A stretch of 64,000 nucleotides of DNA, taken from NCBI RefSeq assembly GCF_003938655.1, contig NZ_RJJT01000022.1, positions 1-64,000 on the forward strand, given 5' to 3'. The notes beneath the pieces are model-generated. The model worked only from the letters and a program-made list of their open reading frames with translations. It was not told the origin of the DNA and made no database searches. Below, one piece after another: positions 1 to 7,971 of this stretch. Both the position numbers and the translations under genes were made by a program. The DNA comes from Rhizobium pisi (lineage in GTDB: Bacteria; Pseudomonadota; Alphaproteobacteria; Rhizobiales; Rhizobiaceae). Every line of letters begins with the position of its first letter. Position 1 is the stretch's first letter.

Positions 1-190
1 AGCGCCTTGAACATCAAGGTCGGATCGAGCGGTGGGCGGCCGTTGTCGGCGCAATAAAGCCCCGCAACGCGATCGTGGATGAAGGAAAAGTCGATCACCG
101 CGTCGATCTTGCGAAGCAGGTGATCCTCACCAGGCTATCGAGCGTCACCATCTCAAGAGCCGTCTGGGTGGGGGCAGGTTTCTTCAACAT
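1..190 (-). pseudogene. IS1182-type transposase, N-terminal remnant
   Basis: Reading the minus strand from an ATG at 190 gives MLKKPAPTQTALEMVTLDSLV. After a frame change near 135-145 it continues with DHLLRKIDAVIDFSFIHDR and GRPPLDPTLMFKAL to the window edge. These are the usual opening blocks of IS1182-family DDE transposases, which catalyse cut-and-paste movement of the element. The reading frame is broken: about four bases appear to be missing between the LDSLV and DHLL blocks, so the copy is probably dead even before the window edge cuts it. The rest of the element, if present, lies to the left of the window. Family assignment is by remembered motif similarity only. Confidence 0.7.
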
Positions 191-205
191 GTCCCAATGA
201 ATCAT

Positions 206-231
206 AAACCCCTGGACGGTGCCAGGGGTTT
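206..231. terminator. Hairpin terminator 3' of the haem peroxidase
   Basis: A perfect 10-bp stem (AAACCCCTGG / CCAGGGGTTT, 206-215 and 222-231) encloses a 6-nt loop. It lies just downstream of the minus-strand peroxidase stop at 297 and ends in T-rich sequence on that strand, so it fits an intrinsic terminator. It could also stop readthrough from the IS remnant. Confidence 0.6.
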
Positions 232-296
232 GTCAGCAGTCTGAGGCCGCTTGCGCGGCCTTCGATCAAGGTGAAGCCATGCAGCCTGGCGCAGTT

Positions 297-1871
297 TCAC
301 ACGGCGCCCGACCCGTTGGTAAAGTTGATCAGGTCGGCCATGGTGAAATGACCCGGCTCGGCGCCCGGCAATGTCGGCCGCCATTTCGGCCATTGCGCCA
401 GGAAGGAATGGCGATCCTCACGGATGAGGCCGGCAAGGACCTCCGCGACGATCGTGCCGCCCACCGGCCCGAGATGCTGGCTGTTTCCAAAGATCTCCGC
501 CTCGCGCAGGATGTAGAACCATAGCGGCGCGTTGCCCTTGAAGATCCCGGGATGATTGGTCAGCAACGCGGCGCGCGCCCTCTTCCTGTCGGCATCCTCG
601 CTGTCGAACAGCTGCTCGTCCGACAGCGCCTCCATTTCCATATGGCGGGCCACCGCCTGACCGGAAGGCAATCCGAGCCGCCAGCCGCGCAGCAGGTTCA
701 AGGCGGCGAGCGCCCTGCGGATCTTGATTGGTTCGTGCCGGTGATCGGGCAGGCTCGTCAGCGGATCGACCAGCGTCGTGTCGAGCTTGTAGGAAGGCTG
801 CGGCAGAACGGCGCCGGCCGGCGGCTCTCCATCCGGGGCGATCCCGTCGAAGAAGAAAGCCCAGTCGATCGGCCAGAAGCCGGGAAGCTCGCGAAAACCG
901 TTCAGATTGGCTAGCGGCTCCCCCTCGAGCAGCGAGAAGATCGGAATGCGGTTGAACGTCGCCGTTTTCCCGTTGAACGGCTGCTCGACGGGCCTCGGCT
1001 TCGTCACGATCCGGTTCAGGGAATAGCTCGGCCTCACCATCGAGTGGCCATATCGGTAGGCCGCGACGGAGAACTCGACCGGGATGAAGGCGTAGCGGCC
1101 CTGCGGATTATAGAAGCGGATATTTGGCTTTTCGCCTCTGCCGACGATGACGCGCTCGTAGGTCTCGCGGCCGATGATCCGCGGCAGGAAATCATGCAGG
1201 ACGATCCACTGGTAGTGCCAGCGCACCGTCTGCTGACAGAGCTCGAAATCGCGGCTGCGCAGCGTATCGACGACCTTGTTGTGAAATCGGAGAAAGGTGG
1301 CGTGGAGCTGCGAGACGATCACGTTTTCGTCGTTGCGCTTGTCGCCGAGCAGCGCGCGCCGGATCGGCGCGCTGTTCCTCGGCAAGTCGGGGCGGTTTTT
1401 CCGCGTGCCGTCGAAATCCTTGTCCTCTCCGAGCAACAGATGAAGCTCATCGTCTTCATAGAGGAAAGGCTGGTCGGCCGGTCCGGAGCCATAGACCGAA
1501 TCCAGATCCAGCCGCGGCGTGCGAAAATCCTGCAGGGCATCGGGATCGTTGAAACGGTCGAGCGACGAGACCGGATCGAAGGTGATGTCATGATCGAGAA
1601 ACTGGCCGAAATAGGTGAAGCCGGCCGGAATTGCCGGGTTCTCGTCTTCGGGCTCCCGCTCGTTAAGCGCGACGTCGACCGGTTTTCCCTCCTCAATCTT
1701 CTCGGCGAACTCCCCCTGGAACATCGTTTTCGCGAGATCGGTGAGTGCGTCCTCGGTAAATGCGGCGGCCGGCAGGTTGCGGAACATCCTCCCGAACCTC
1801 TGGTCGCGAACACTCGAATGCGCGACGCTATCCATGCCTCTTACTGGCGTACCATGCTTGCTGCGAGCCAT
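297..1871 (-). CDS. Animal-type haem peroxidase (peroxinectin-like)
   Basis: A 524-residue protein of the animal haem-peroxidase superfamily, which oxidises halides or organic substrates with H2O2. The distal haem motif GQFLDHDITFDP is at residues 89-100, with catalytic His94 followed by the Asp used in calcium binding. The proximal haem ligand is His276 in YRYGHSMVR. The block around residues 180-198 (NDEN, LHATFLRFHN) is also typical. There is no clear signal peptide, so export would have to be by a type I or unknown route; some bacterial members are secreted. The gene stands alone, with a terminator 3' and about 500 bp of gene-free DNA 5'. The substrate is not predictable. Confidence 0.85.
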   Translation of the reverse strand: MARSKHGTPVRGMDSVAHSSVRDQRFGRMFRNLPAAAFTEDALTDLAKTMFQGEFAEKIEEGKPVDVALNEREPEDENPAIPAGFTYFGQFLDHDITFDPVSSLDRFNDPDALQDFRTPRLDLDSVYGSGPADQPFLYEDDELHLLLGEDKDFDGTRKNRPDLPRNSAPIRRALLGDKRNDENVIVSQLHATFLRFHNKVVDTLRSRDFELCQQTVRWHYQWIVLHDFLPRIIGRETYERVIVGRGEKPNIRFYNPQGRYAFIPVEFSVAAYRYGHSMVRPSYSLNRIVTKPRPVEQPFNGKTATFNRIPIFSLLEGEPLANLNGFRELPGFWPIDWAFFFDGIAPDGEPPAGAVLPQPSYKLDTTLVDPLTSLPDHRHEPIKIRRALAALNLLRGWRLGLPSGQAVARHMEMEALSDEQLFDSEDADRKRARAALLTNHPGIFKGNAPLWFYILREAEIFGNSQHLGPVGGTIVAEVLAGLIREDRHSFLAQWPKWRPTLPGAEPGHFTMADLINFTNGSGAV

Positions 1872-2289
1872 ATCGGCCTCCCTCGGTTACTCAACTGGAA
1901 TGCGGCAGCGGTGCGATGAGGGCAGTGACATCAGGTGGGGAAGACTGAGATCCCCGAATGCGGAAGACGCGCGGCGGCCATGCCAAGGCCGCCGTGGCCG
2001 TGGTCCCGGATAATGAGAGAAATTGGAGAATTACGGTGGCTTCCGCTCCGACAGCGATTGCTATCGTCGAAATGCCCTGCCCTCAACTACAACCTGAATG
2101 AAGCATAACGACAGAAAAATTGCAACGACATTCGCTTAATGATTGAATCCGCTACTTTTTACCAAGCATATCTTGCGGGTATATCAGCCTGAAGATCTTG
2201 GAATTCCGCCAATCCACGCTCCTCTATAGTCGAGAGGATCATACGGACAATACGATCCGGCATCTGAGCGCGATGATGCCGTCACAACG
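1872..2289. other. Gene-free spacer between peroxidase and MCP
   Basis: About 420 bp with no convincing ORF. It must hold the promoter of the minus-strand peroxidase at its left side. Composition becomes more AT-rich around 2080-2200. No repeat or RNA gene recognised. Confidence 0.5.
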
Positions 2290-2290
2290 A

Positions 2291-2316
2291 AAAAGAGCCG
2301 TCGTGGCGGCTCTTTT
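2291..2316 (-). terminator. Intrinsic terminator of the MCP gene
   Basis: A perfect 10-bp stem AAAAGAGCCG / CGGCTCTTTT (2291-2300, 2307-2316) with a 6-nt loop. On the minus strand it is followed by a T run, and it lies about 50 nt after the MCP stop. Confidence 0.85.
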
Positions 2317-2367
2317 CCTGACGTTTTGATCTGAAGCTGCCGTGAGGCCGTTACTTCGCTCTTCCCC

Positions 2368-4188
2368 TCACGCGGCCCGCGTATACCTTGCCTCGGCGCG
2401 CTGCTCGGCCGCGCGCAACCGGAAATTCGAAAGCAGCGTCTTCAGCTGTGTGCTTTCGTCGGCAAGCGTGCGGCTTGCCGCCGTCGTCTCCTCGACCATT
2501 GCCGCGTTCTGCTGCGTCATCTGGTCCATATGGTTGACGGAGCTGTTGATCTCGTTCAGCCCGGTCGATTGCTCGCGCGCCGCCGTCGCAATCGAGGCGA
2601 CGTGATCGTTGACCCGATTGACCAGCGCCTCGATCTCAAGCAACGCGTCGCCGGTCGAGCGCACCAGCGCAACCCCGCCCTCGACTTCCGCCGCAGACCG
2701 GCTGATCAGTTCCTTGATCTCCTTGGCCGCATTGGCGGACCGCTGGGCAAGCTCGCGCACTTCCTGCGCGACCACGGCAAAGCCGCGGCCCGCCTCGCCG
2801 GCGCGTGCGGCCTCGACGCCGGCATTCAGCGCCAGCAGGTTCGTCTGGAAGGCGATCTCGTCGATGACGGAAATGATCTGGTTGATGCGGCTCGAGGATT
2901 CCTCGATCCGGCCCATCGCGGTCACCGCATTGCGGACGATATCGCCGGAGCGTCCGGCGCTCGCCTTGGTCTCGGCGACCATCTCGCGCGCCTCGTTCGC
3001 CCGCTCGGATGCCGTCTTGACCGTCGCGGTGATCTCGTCGAGCGCTGCCGCCGTCTCCTCAAGGGCAGCCGCCTGCTGTTCGGTGCGCTTCGACAGGTTG
3101 CCCGTCGCCTCGCTGATGTCGGAGGCGCTTTCGTTGACGACGCGGCTCGATTCGGCGATCGCATGGATGACGCCGTTCAGCGCATCGACGGCAGCATTGA
3201 AATCACCCCGGAGCTTGGCGTAATCCTCGCCGATATCACCGATCGAGACCGTCAGGTCGCCGCCCGCAAGCTTCTCCAGCCCGACGCCGAGTGCCTGCAT
3301 CGCGTGGGTCTGCCGCTCGGAGGCCGAACGCAGGTTCGCCTCGTTGCCGCGACGCTCTTCCTCGATCTGCCGCTGCCTCTCATCCTCACGGCCGCGCAGC
3401 GCGCTGCGCTCGTCGACGGAATCGCGCAGCACCAGCAGCGCCTTGGCCATCTGGCCGATCTCGTCGCGGCACTCACTGCCGGCAATTTCCACCGATGCTT
3501 CTTCGGCGGCGATCGCACTCATCGCCGTCTTCAGCCGGGCGATCGGCACTGTGACGCTGCGTACGATGGCAAAGGCGATCGCGATCGTCACCGCCGCACC
3601 GAGCAGGCAAAGCGCCGCGGCCCAGATCGCGTTCTGGCGATAGAGGGCGGCAAGGTCGTCGGCATAGACGCCAGTGCCGACGATCCAGCCCCAGGGCTCG
3701 AAACCGGCGACATAGGAATATTTGAGAACCGGCTCATCGGCGCCCGGCTTCGGCCAGTAGTAGTCGACGAAGCCCTTGCCGTCCTTCTTCACTTTGTTGA
3801 CGAACTCGACGAACAGGAACTTGCCGGTGGGGTCCTTGATCTGCGAGATGTCGGTTCCGTTCAGTTGCGGCTTGATCGGGTGCATCACCATGGTGGGACG
3901 CATGTCGTTGATCCAGAAATAGCCGTCGGCGCCATAGCGCATCGCGCCGATCACGTCCTTGGCGGCCGCCTGCGCCTGCTCGCGGGTCATGGTGCCCGCC
4001 TGCTCCATCTTGTAATATTTGTCGAAGATGCCGAGCGCCGTCGCCTCCATCTTCTCCAGCCCCGCTTTCCGCTCCGCCTGCAGCTCGGAATAGGAATAGT
4101 TCAGAAAAAAGACCATCGTTGCCGCAAGCACGGCAAGCGTGAAGCCGACGAGGCAGTAAAGGCGGGTGGAAATCTTGACGTTGCGCAT
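2368..4188 (-). CDS. Methyl-accepting chemotaxis protein with sCache_2 sensor
   Basis: A 606-residue inner-membrane chemoreceptor feeding the CheA/CheW pathway. TM1 is near residues 10-30. A periplasmic single-Cache (sCache_2) domain covers about 35-185, with DGYFWINDMRP and the GWIVGTGVY end block. TM2 is near 190-210, followed by HAMP and a second linker. The signalling domain occupies about 370-590, with the hairpin tip around NLLALNAGVEAARAGEAGRG. sCache_2 receptors often sense small organic acids, but the ligand cannot be read from sequence. The gene is monocistronic, with a strong terminator 3'. The long plus-strand ORF opposite it is a composition shadow. Confidence 0.95.
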   Translation of the reverse strand: MRNVKISTRLYCLVGFTLAVLAATMVFFLNYSYSELQAERKAGLEKMEATALGIFDKYYKMEQAGTMTREQAQAAAKDVIGAMRYGADGYFWINDMRPTMVMHPIKPQLNGTDISQIKDPTGKFLFVEFVNKVKKDGKGFVDYYWPKPGADEPVLKYSYVAGFEPWGWIVGTGVYADDLAALYRQNAIWAAALCLLGAAVTIAIAFAIVRSVTVPIARLKTAMSAIAAEEASVEIAGSECRDEIGQMAKALLVLRDSVDERSALRGREDERQRQIEEERRGNEANLRSASERQTHAMQALGVGLEKLAGGDLTVSIGDIGEDYAKLRGDFNAAVDALNGVIHAIAESSRVVNESASDISEATGNLSKRTEQQAAALEETAAALDEITATVKTASERANEAREMVAETKASAGRSGDIVRNAVTAMGRIEESSSRINQIISVIDEIAFQTNLLALNAGVEAARAGEAGRGFAVVAQEVRELAQRSANAAKEIKELISRSAAEVEGGVALVRSTGDALLEIEALVNRVNDHVASIATAAREQSTGLNEINSSVNHMDQMTQQNAAMVEETTAASRTLADESTQLKTLLSNFRLRAAEQRAEARYTRAA

Positions 4189-4542
4189 GAGCTTCCCGGC
4201 GATTCTTACATGTGTAATTCGTCACATAGTGAAACAGCTGAATTACCGGACAGTAAAGTTAGATTAGCGCCCCCTCACATAACGTAAGGTGAGATGACGG
4301 TTGCAAAATTCAACCGACTGAAATCGAACGGAATTTTAATCGGCGCGGCCCGCCATATTTTTGCCACAGCCGGCCGGCCGTAGGAGCTATCCCCGCCGCT
4401 CGCGCCTTGACACCGCATTTGATCTGGCAGGGCCGGAGCGCGCGAACCAGACCTCGGCTGAAAGCGAAACGAGTTTGCCGTTTGAATTGTTCGGCTTAGC
4501 ACCTTGGAAATGAAACCGCGAATGGTAAGAACAGGGATGCCG
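4189..4542. other. Spacer 5' of the MCP gene
   Basis: About 350 bp containing the MCP promoter region (minus strand). A 99-codon minus ORF overlaps it but has no recognisable family and no good ribosome site, so no gene is called here. Confidence 0.45.
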
Positions 4543-4863
4543 CTAGGCCCCAATCCGATACATAAGGAAGGCACCGCTTGCCATCAGATTTTGGCCGTTG
4601 CCCCGGCTTGGGATTAGGTCCGTATGGGCCTTCCCCTTGGAGGAGTAATATAGATATCCTGTTGCCATATGAAGCAACAGCGAAACTCCTGAAGTCGAAA
4701 GCCAGATAGGCGCTATACAGAGCGCACCCGCATCACAGTTTTGATTTTTAATATCGATGTTTATTCCTGTGAATTGCCAATATATGCATGATACTATTAT
4801 ATGAGAAATCCCAAATAATACGAATGAATACAAAGCTACCAATTTATGAGTTGCAGAACTCAA
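4543..4863 (-). CDS. Possible small membrane protein in AT-rich patch
   Basis: A 106-codon ORF starting with TTG. The predicted product has two hydrophobic stretches (about residues 8-28 and 52-72), and the local base composition is clearly more AT-rich than the neighbours. I recognise no family. The non-ATG start and the lack of a strong Shine-Dalgarno make this a tentative call. The composition suggests recent acquisition or an old non-coding patch. Confidence 0.3.
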   Translation of the reverse strand: MSSATHKLVALYSFVLFGISHIIVSCIYWQFTGINIDIKNQNCDAGALCIAPIWLSTSGVSLLLHMATGYLYYSSKGKAHTDLIPSRGNGQNLMASGAFLMYRIGA

Positions 4864-5129
4864 TATAATCCTCGTTTATTATATTCAACTTAACTATGTT
4901 ATAAGCCAACAAACGGCGACCTCCTTCCTCTAGAAAAGAAATCGATACGCTGCAACAGTGCGACTCATTATGTATGTACCTTTTGAGTCGGCGGCAACTC
5001 ACCCAAACAAGTGCACCCGCCACCGGCCCGCCACACCCTGCCTTCCCGCCTTTTACACGCGTTTGACCTTGCACTAGGGTGCTCTCCAGTGAATCACCCG
5101 CCACTACCGCATCAGATGGAGAACCCTTG

Positions 5130-5516
5130 ATGACCGACACCGCCAAGCCGAGAGGTGAACTGACGCTGCGCACGCTTGCCATGCCCGGCGACGCCAATCC
5201 GGCCGGTGATATCTTCGGCGGCTGGGTCATGGCGCAGATGGACCTTGCCTCCGGCATTCGCGCCGCCGAGCGCGCCAGGGGCCGCGTCGTCACCGCCGCG
5301 GTCAAGGAGATGGCCTTCGAGCTGCCGGTCAAGATCGGCGATACGCTGTCGGTCTATACCGATATCGAGCGCGTCGGGCGCACCTCGATCACGCTGATCG
5401 TCGAAGCCTGGGCGCATCGCTCGCGCTACAACCAGCAGGAAAAGGTCACCGCCGGCACCTTCATCATGGTGGCTCTCGACGAAGAGGGTAAACCGAAGCA
5501 AGTCCCCGAGGAGTGA
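5130..5516 (+). CDS. Acyl-CoA thioesterase, YciA-like hotdog fold
   Basis: A 128-residue single hotdog-domain acyl-CoA thioesterase of the YciA/BACH type, which hydrolyses acyl-CoA to free acid and CoA in the cytosol. The motif GDIFGGWVMAQMD near residues 24-36 carries the catalytic Asp of the family, and VTAAVKEMAFELPVKIGD follows. I chose the ATG at 5130 over the upstream in-frame TTG at 5079 because a GGAG lies just 5' and homologues start at this point. The next gene follows after 19 nt, so co-transcription is likely. Confidence 0.9.
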   Translation: MTDTAKPRGELTLRTLAMPGDANPAGDIFGGWVMAQMDLASGIRAAERARGRVVTAAVKEMAFELPVKIGDTLSVYTDIERVGRTSITLIVEAWAHRSRYNQQEKVTAGTFIMVALDEEGKPKQVPEE

Positions 5517-5535
5517 CAGGGCAGAGATCGAAAGC

Positions 5536-6123
5536 ATGGAAACGGTCAGCTCGCCGGAGGTCTTCCTTCACATCAAGGTGGTGATGGGCATGGTCGTCAG
5601 CCTCTCACTGGCGAGGCTGCTCACCGGCGTTGCCGGCATCGTCCAGCATCCCGGCAAGGCGAAGGTCTATCCCGTTCATCTCGGCTGGGCGCTGTCCCTG
5701 TTCCTCTTCATCATCCATATCTGGTGGTGGGAATACCGCCTGCAGGCCGTGCCGGTCATCGGCTTCGGCATCTATCTCTTCCTGGTCTGCTTCTGCAGCC
5801 TGTTCTTCCTGCTCTGCGCCCTGCTCTTCCCGGCAAGCCTCGATGAATATGGCGGCTACGAGGAATATTTCATCTCGCGGCGCAAATGGTTCTTCGGCGT
5901 CCTCGGCCTCACCTACGCCATCGATATCCTCGACACGGCGATCAAGGGCCATGAGCGCATCCTCTCGCTCGGCTGGGAATATCCCGCCCGCAATATCGTC
6001 TACATCCTGCTCTGCGCCATCGCCGCCTGGACCCCCAACCGCCGCTTCCAGACCACCTTCGTCATCATCAACCTGATCTATCAGGTAAGCTTCATATTCC
6101 GGCTTTATGATGTGCTGGGGTGA
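5536..6123 (+). CDS. Hypothetical integral membrane protein
   Basis: A 195-residue protein with about five predicted membrane segments (near residues 10-30, 48-66, 75-98, 118-135 and 155-190) and a conspicuous HIWWWEYRLQ motif. I do not recognise a named family. It sits 19 nt after the thioesterase gene, suggesting one transcript. It converges on the DUF4405 gene across a RIME-like element. Confidence 0.8.
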   Translation: METVSSPEVFLHIKVVMGMVVSLSLARLLTGVAGIVQHPGKAKVYPVHLGWALSLFLFIIHIWWWEYRLQAVPVIGFGIYLFLVCFCSLFFLLCALLFPASLDEYGGYEEYFISRRKWFFGVLGLTYAIDILDTAIKGHERILSLGWEYPARNIVYILLCAIAAWTPNRRFQTTFVIINLIYQVSFIFRLYDVLG

Positions 6124-6240
6124 GACGCGGTCCCGCAAAGCGGGAGCAATCGATCCAGTGAATCGATTGCAGCGTCGAACGCCCGGAGCCATGCGAAGGG
6201 CCGGGCAGCCGCAAACTCCCCAACGAAACCGTCTCAAACA
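6124..6240. repeat. RIME-like palindromic intergenic element, copy 1
   Basis: This 117-bp gap between two convergent genes is filled almost entirely by a repeat. It contains the hairpins GTCCCGCAAAGCGGGA and GCAATCGATCCAGTGAATCGA (near 6129-6172). Its reverse complement aligns over about 85 bp with 11255-11340. Rhizobial RIME elements have this size and double-palindrome layout; the exact family name is from memory. It probably serves as a bidirectional transcript end. Confidence 0.75.
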
Positions 6241-6939
6241 TCACTCGCCGGCTTCCGTCCTCTGCATCACCCCGTCCGCCCATCGAAGCCACACCGCCAT
6301 ATAATGCGCAGCACACGCCCCCGCCCCCAGGATCACGATATGATGCAAAAAGAACCCGATCGTAGACTCCTGAAAATCCCAGAAATCGATCGACGGCCGG
6401 CCGATGAGCCTGTCCCCGATTCCCATGATGACCATGCTGCGGATACCGCACACCGCTATTGCGCCGGCGACGCCTCGAAGGGCAGCGGTCCTGATAGCGT
6501 CCGGCGGCCCGACCCGCAACAACCTGCCCGTGACGGCCATGATCATCGACCAGTGAAGGCCGAGATGGACGGCGGCGAGGATGAACGCCCAATAGGCCGC
6601 AAGGATGTGAATTTCACGCGCAGTCGGCCCGCCGCTAACGGGAAGGAAAGCAAACACGCTGCGCGATATCATCACGCTGGTCACCAGCAATGCTGATATC
6701 GCCAAGGCGATCGAGATATTCGATGCGATTGTCACGAGGCTCTGCCTGCCGCGCGCCACCTTCGGAAGCCTGCCCCACCACCGCCGGTTGAAGACGTTGT
6801 GCGATACGAGAAGAATGAACATGCCGGTGCCGATCAGCTCATGCGACGTGTTGCCCAGCCACCAGTAGGCGAGAGCGACCAGAAGCAGCCCGGCGGCCAT
6901 GAAGTCCAGCACCAGGCGCATCAGGAACAGCGGGCTCAC
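6241..6939 (-). CDS. DUF4405 membrane protein, cytochrome b-like
   Basis: A 232-residue membrane protein of the DUF4405 type. Several helices carry paired histidines: NTSHELIGTGMF with LLVSHN, REIHILAAYW with AVHLGLHW, and FLHHIV with ACAAHYM. That spacing is what b-type cytochromes use to hold haem, so a quinol/cytochrome electron-transfer role is plausible but inferred. I start it at GTG 6939 because GAGGGT lies 8-10 nt upstream; ATG 6921 is the alternative. It is the last gene of a four-gene minus-strand run and follows the P460 gene by 31 nt. Confidence 0.8.
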   Translation of the reverse strand: MSPLFLMRLVLDFMAAGLLLVALAYWWLGNTSHELIGTGMFILLVSHNVFNRRWWGRLPKVARGRQSLVTIASNISIALAISALLVTSVMISRSVFAFLPVSGGPTAREIHILAAYWAFILAAVHLGLHWSMIMAVTGRLLRVGPPDAIRTAALRGVAGAIAVCGIRSMVIMGIGDRLIGRPSIDFWDFQESTIGFFLHHIVILGAGACAAHYMAVWLRWADGVMQRTEAGE

Positions 6940-6970
6940 AATGCGACCCTCGCCGCGGTTTCGCGCGGGC

Positions 6971-7453
6971 CTAGTCAATGACCACCCCTTCGAAAGCCTT
7001 GAGATCGTCGAGCGTGTAGAGGAAGTCTTCGTCGGCTCTTGAGGAATGGCAGGACTGGCACCGCGCCGTGTTCTCGGCCATGTTGACGCTGCCGTCAGGC
7101 TTGAACCATTGGAATTGCCAGTCACCGGTGCGACGGTCCTCGTCATAGTCGTCGCCCCACCCGAGGCCCTTTTCCATGACGAAGATGCGGTAGACTTTCC
7201 CGTCGCGGTAGTCGACCAGCGCGAAATGCGTACCCGCGGGAACAGGCTGCCCGTTCTTCACCGCCTGGATGGCTTCCTTGGTCGTCATGATGTGCTCGGT
7301 CACCTCGCCGCGCCTGACAGTGGTGTAATGAACGAGACCGGCCAATTCGGGCATCGTCGTCCGGTTCGGTTCGGCATCGACCTTCCAGCCGATGAGAGCG
7401 ACGGCAGCGGCCATGGCAAAGAGTATGGGAATGCGTTTGAGGAGATGACGCAT
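6971..7453 (-). CDS. Cytochrome P460 family protein
   Basis: A 160-residue exported c-type haem protein. Residues 1-28 form a signal peptide (MRHLLKRIPILFAMAAAVAL), the P460 fold follows (GTHFALVDYRDG, DWQFQWF), and a CQSCH haem-binding motif is near residue 136. Cytochrome P460 enzymes oxidise hydroxylamine in nitrifiers, but in heterotrophs the role is unclear. The ATG at 7453 follows AGGAAAG. It lies between the CMD-family gene and the haem-anchor-like DUF4405 gene, which suggests a periplasmic redox chain. Confidence 0.85.
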   Translation of the reverse strand: MRHLLKRIPILFAMAAAVALIGWKVDAEPNRTTMPELAGLVHYTTVRRGEVTEHIMTTKEAIQAVKNGQPVPAGTHFALVDYRDGKVYRIFVMEKGLGWGDDYDEDRRTGDWQFQWFKPDGSVNMAENTARCQSCHSSRADEDFLYTLDDLKAFEGVVID

Positions 7454-7497
7454 GGATGTCTTTCCTGATTTCGGACAGAAGCGGTAGGCCGCGCGTC

Positions 7498-7914
7498 TCA
7501 TTCGCGTGCGAAGACGTCTTTCGCGACGGTGACCGCCGAGACCGCATTCGGCCAACCGGCATAGAAAGCGAGATGGGTGATCGTCTCGATCAGCTCGTCC
7601 TCGGTCACGCCGTTCTGGCGGGCGATGGCAAGATGGGACCGCAGCTGGTCGGGCGGGTTCATGGCGATCAGCGCGGCAACGGTGATGAGGCTGCGATCCC
7701 GCTTCGACAGCTGCGGGCGCTCCCATATATCGCCGTAGAGCACATCGTCGGTCAGTTCAGCCAGTTTCGGCGCGGTCGCGCCCATCAGTTGCTGGGCGCG
7801 CGAGCGCCTGGCCTTGTCGTCGCCTTGCGCGGGCGTCTGAGCGCTGCCGACGCCGGGTAGAACGGCGAGCACCATGCTGGCCGACAGCATCAGGTTTCCC
7901 AAAAGATGTTTCAT
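7498..7914 (-). CDS. Exported carboxymuconolactone decarboxylase-family protein
   Basis: A 138-residue protein with a signal peptide ending near SAQT (about residue 26), then a CMD/AhpD-like helical domain (RDRSLITVAAL, THLAFYAGWPNA). It has no CXXC pair, so it resembles gamma-carboxymuconolactone decarboxylases and not the peroxidase AhpD. A periplasmic location is unusual for this fold. ATG 7914 has GAGGTGA just upstream. The upstream hydrolase gene ends 57 nt before it, so one transcript is likely. Confidence 0.85.
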   Translation of the reverse strand: MKHLLGNLMLSASMVLAVLPGVGSAQTPAQGDDKARRSRAQQLMGATAPKLAELTDDVLYGDIWERPQLSKRDRSLITVAALIAMNPPDQLRSHLAIARQNGVTEDELIETITHLAFYAGWPNAVSAVTVAKDVFARE

Positions 7915-7971
7915 GGATTTCACCTCATGATTTCCAGGATCGGGCAAATGCCGCGAAGATTTCGCGGTGGA

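Noticed and set aside
2530..4287. 585-codon plus-strand ORF over the MCP gene
   Set aside because: Antisense to a clear MCP; low-complexity Arg/Asp-rich product with no start site.
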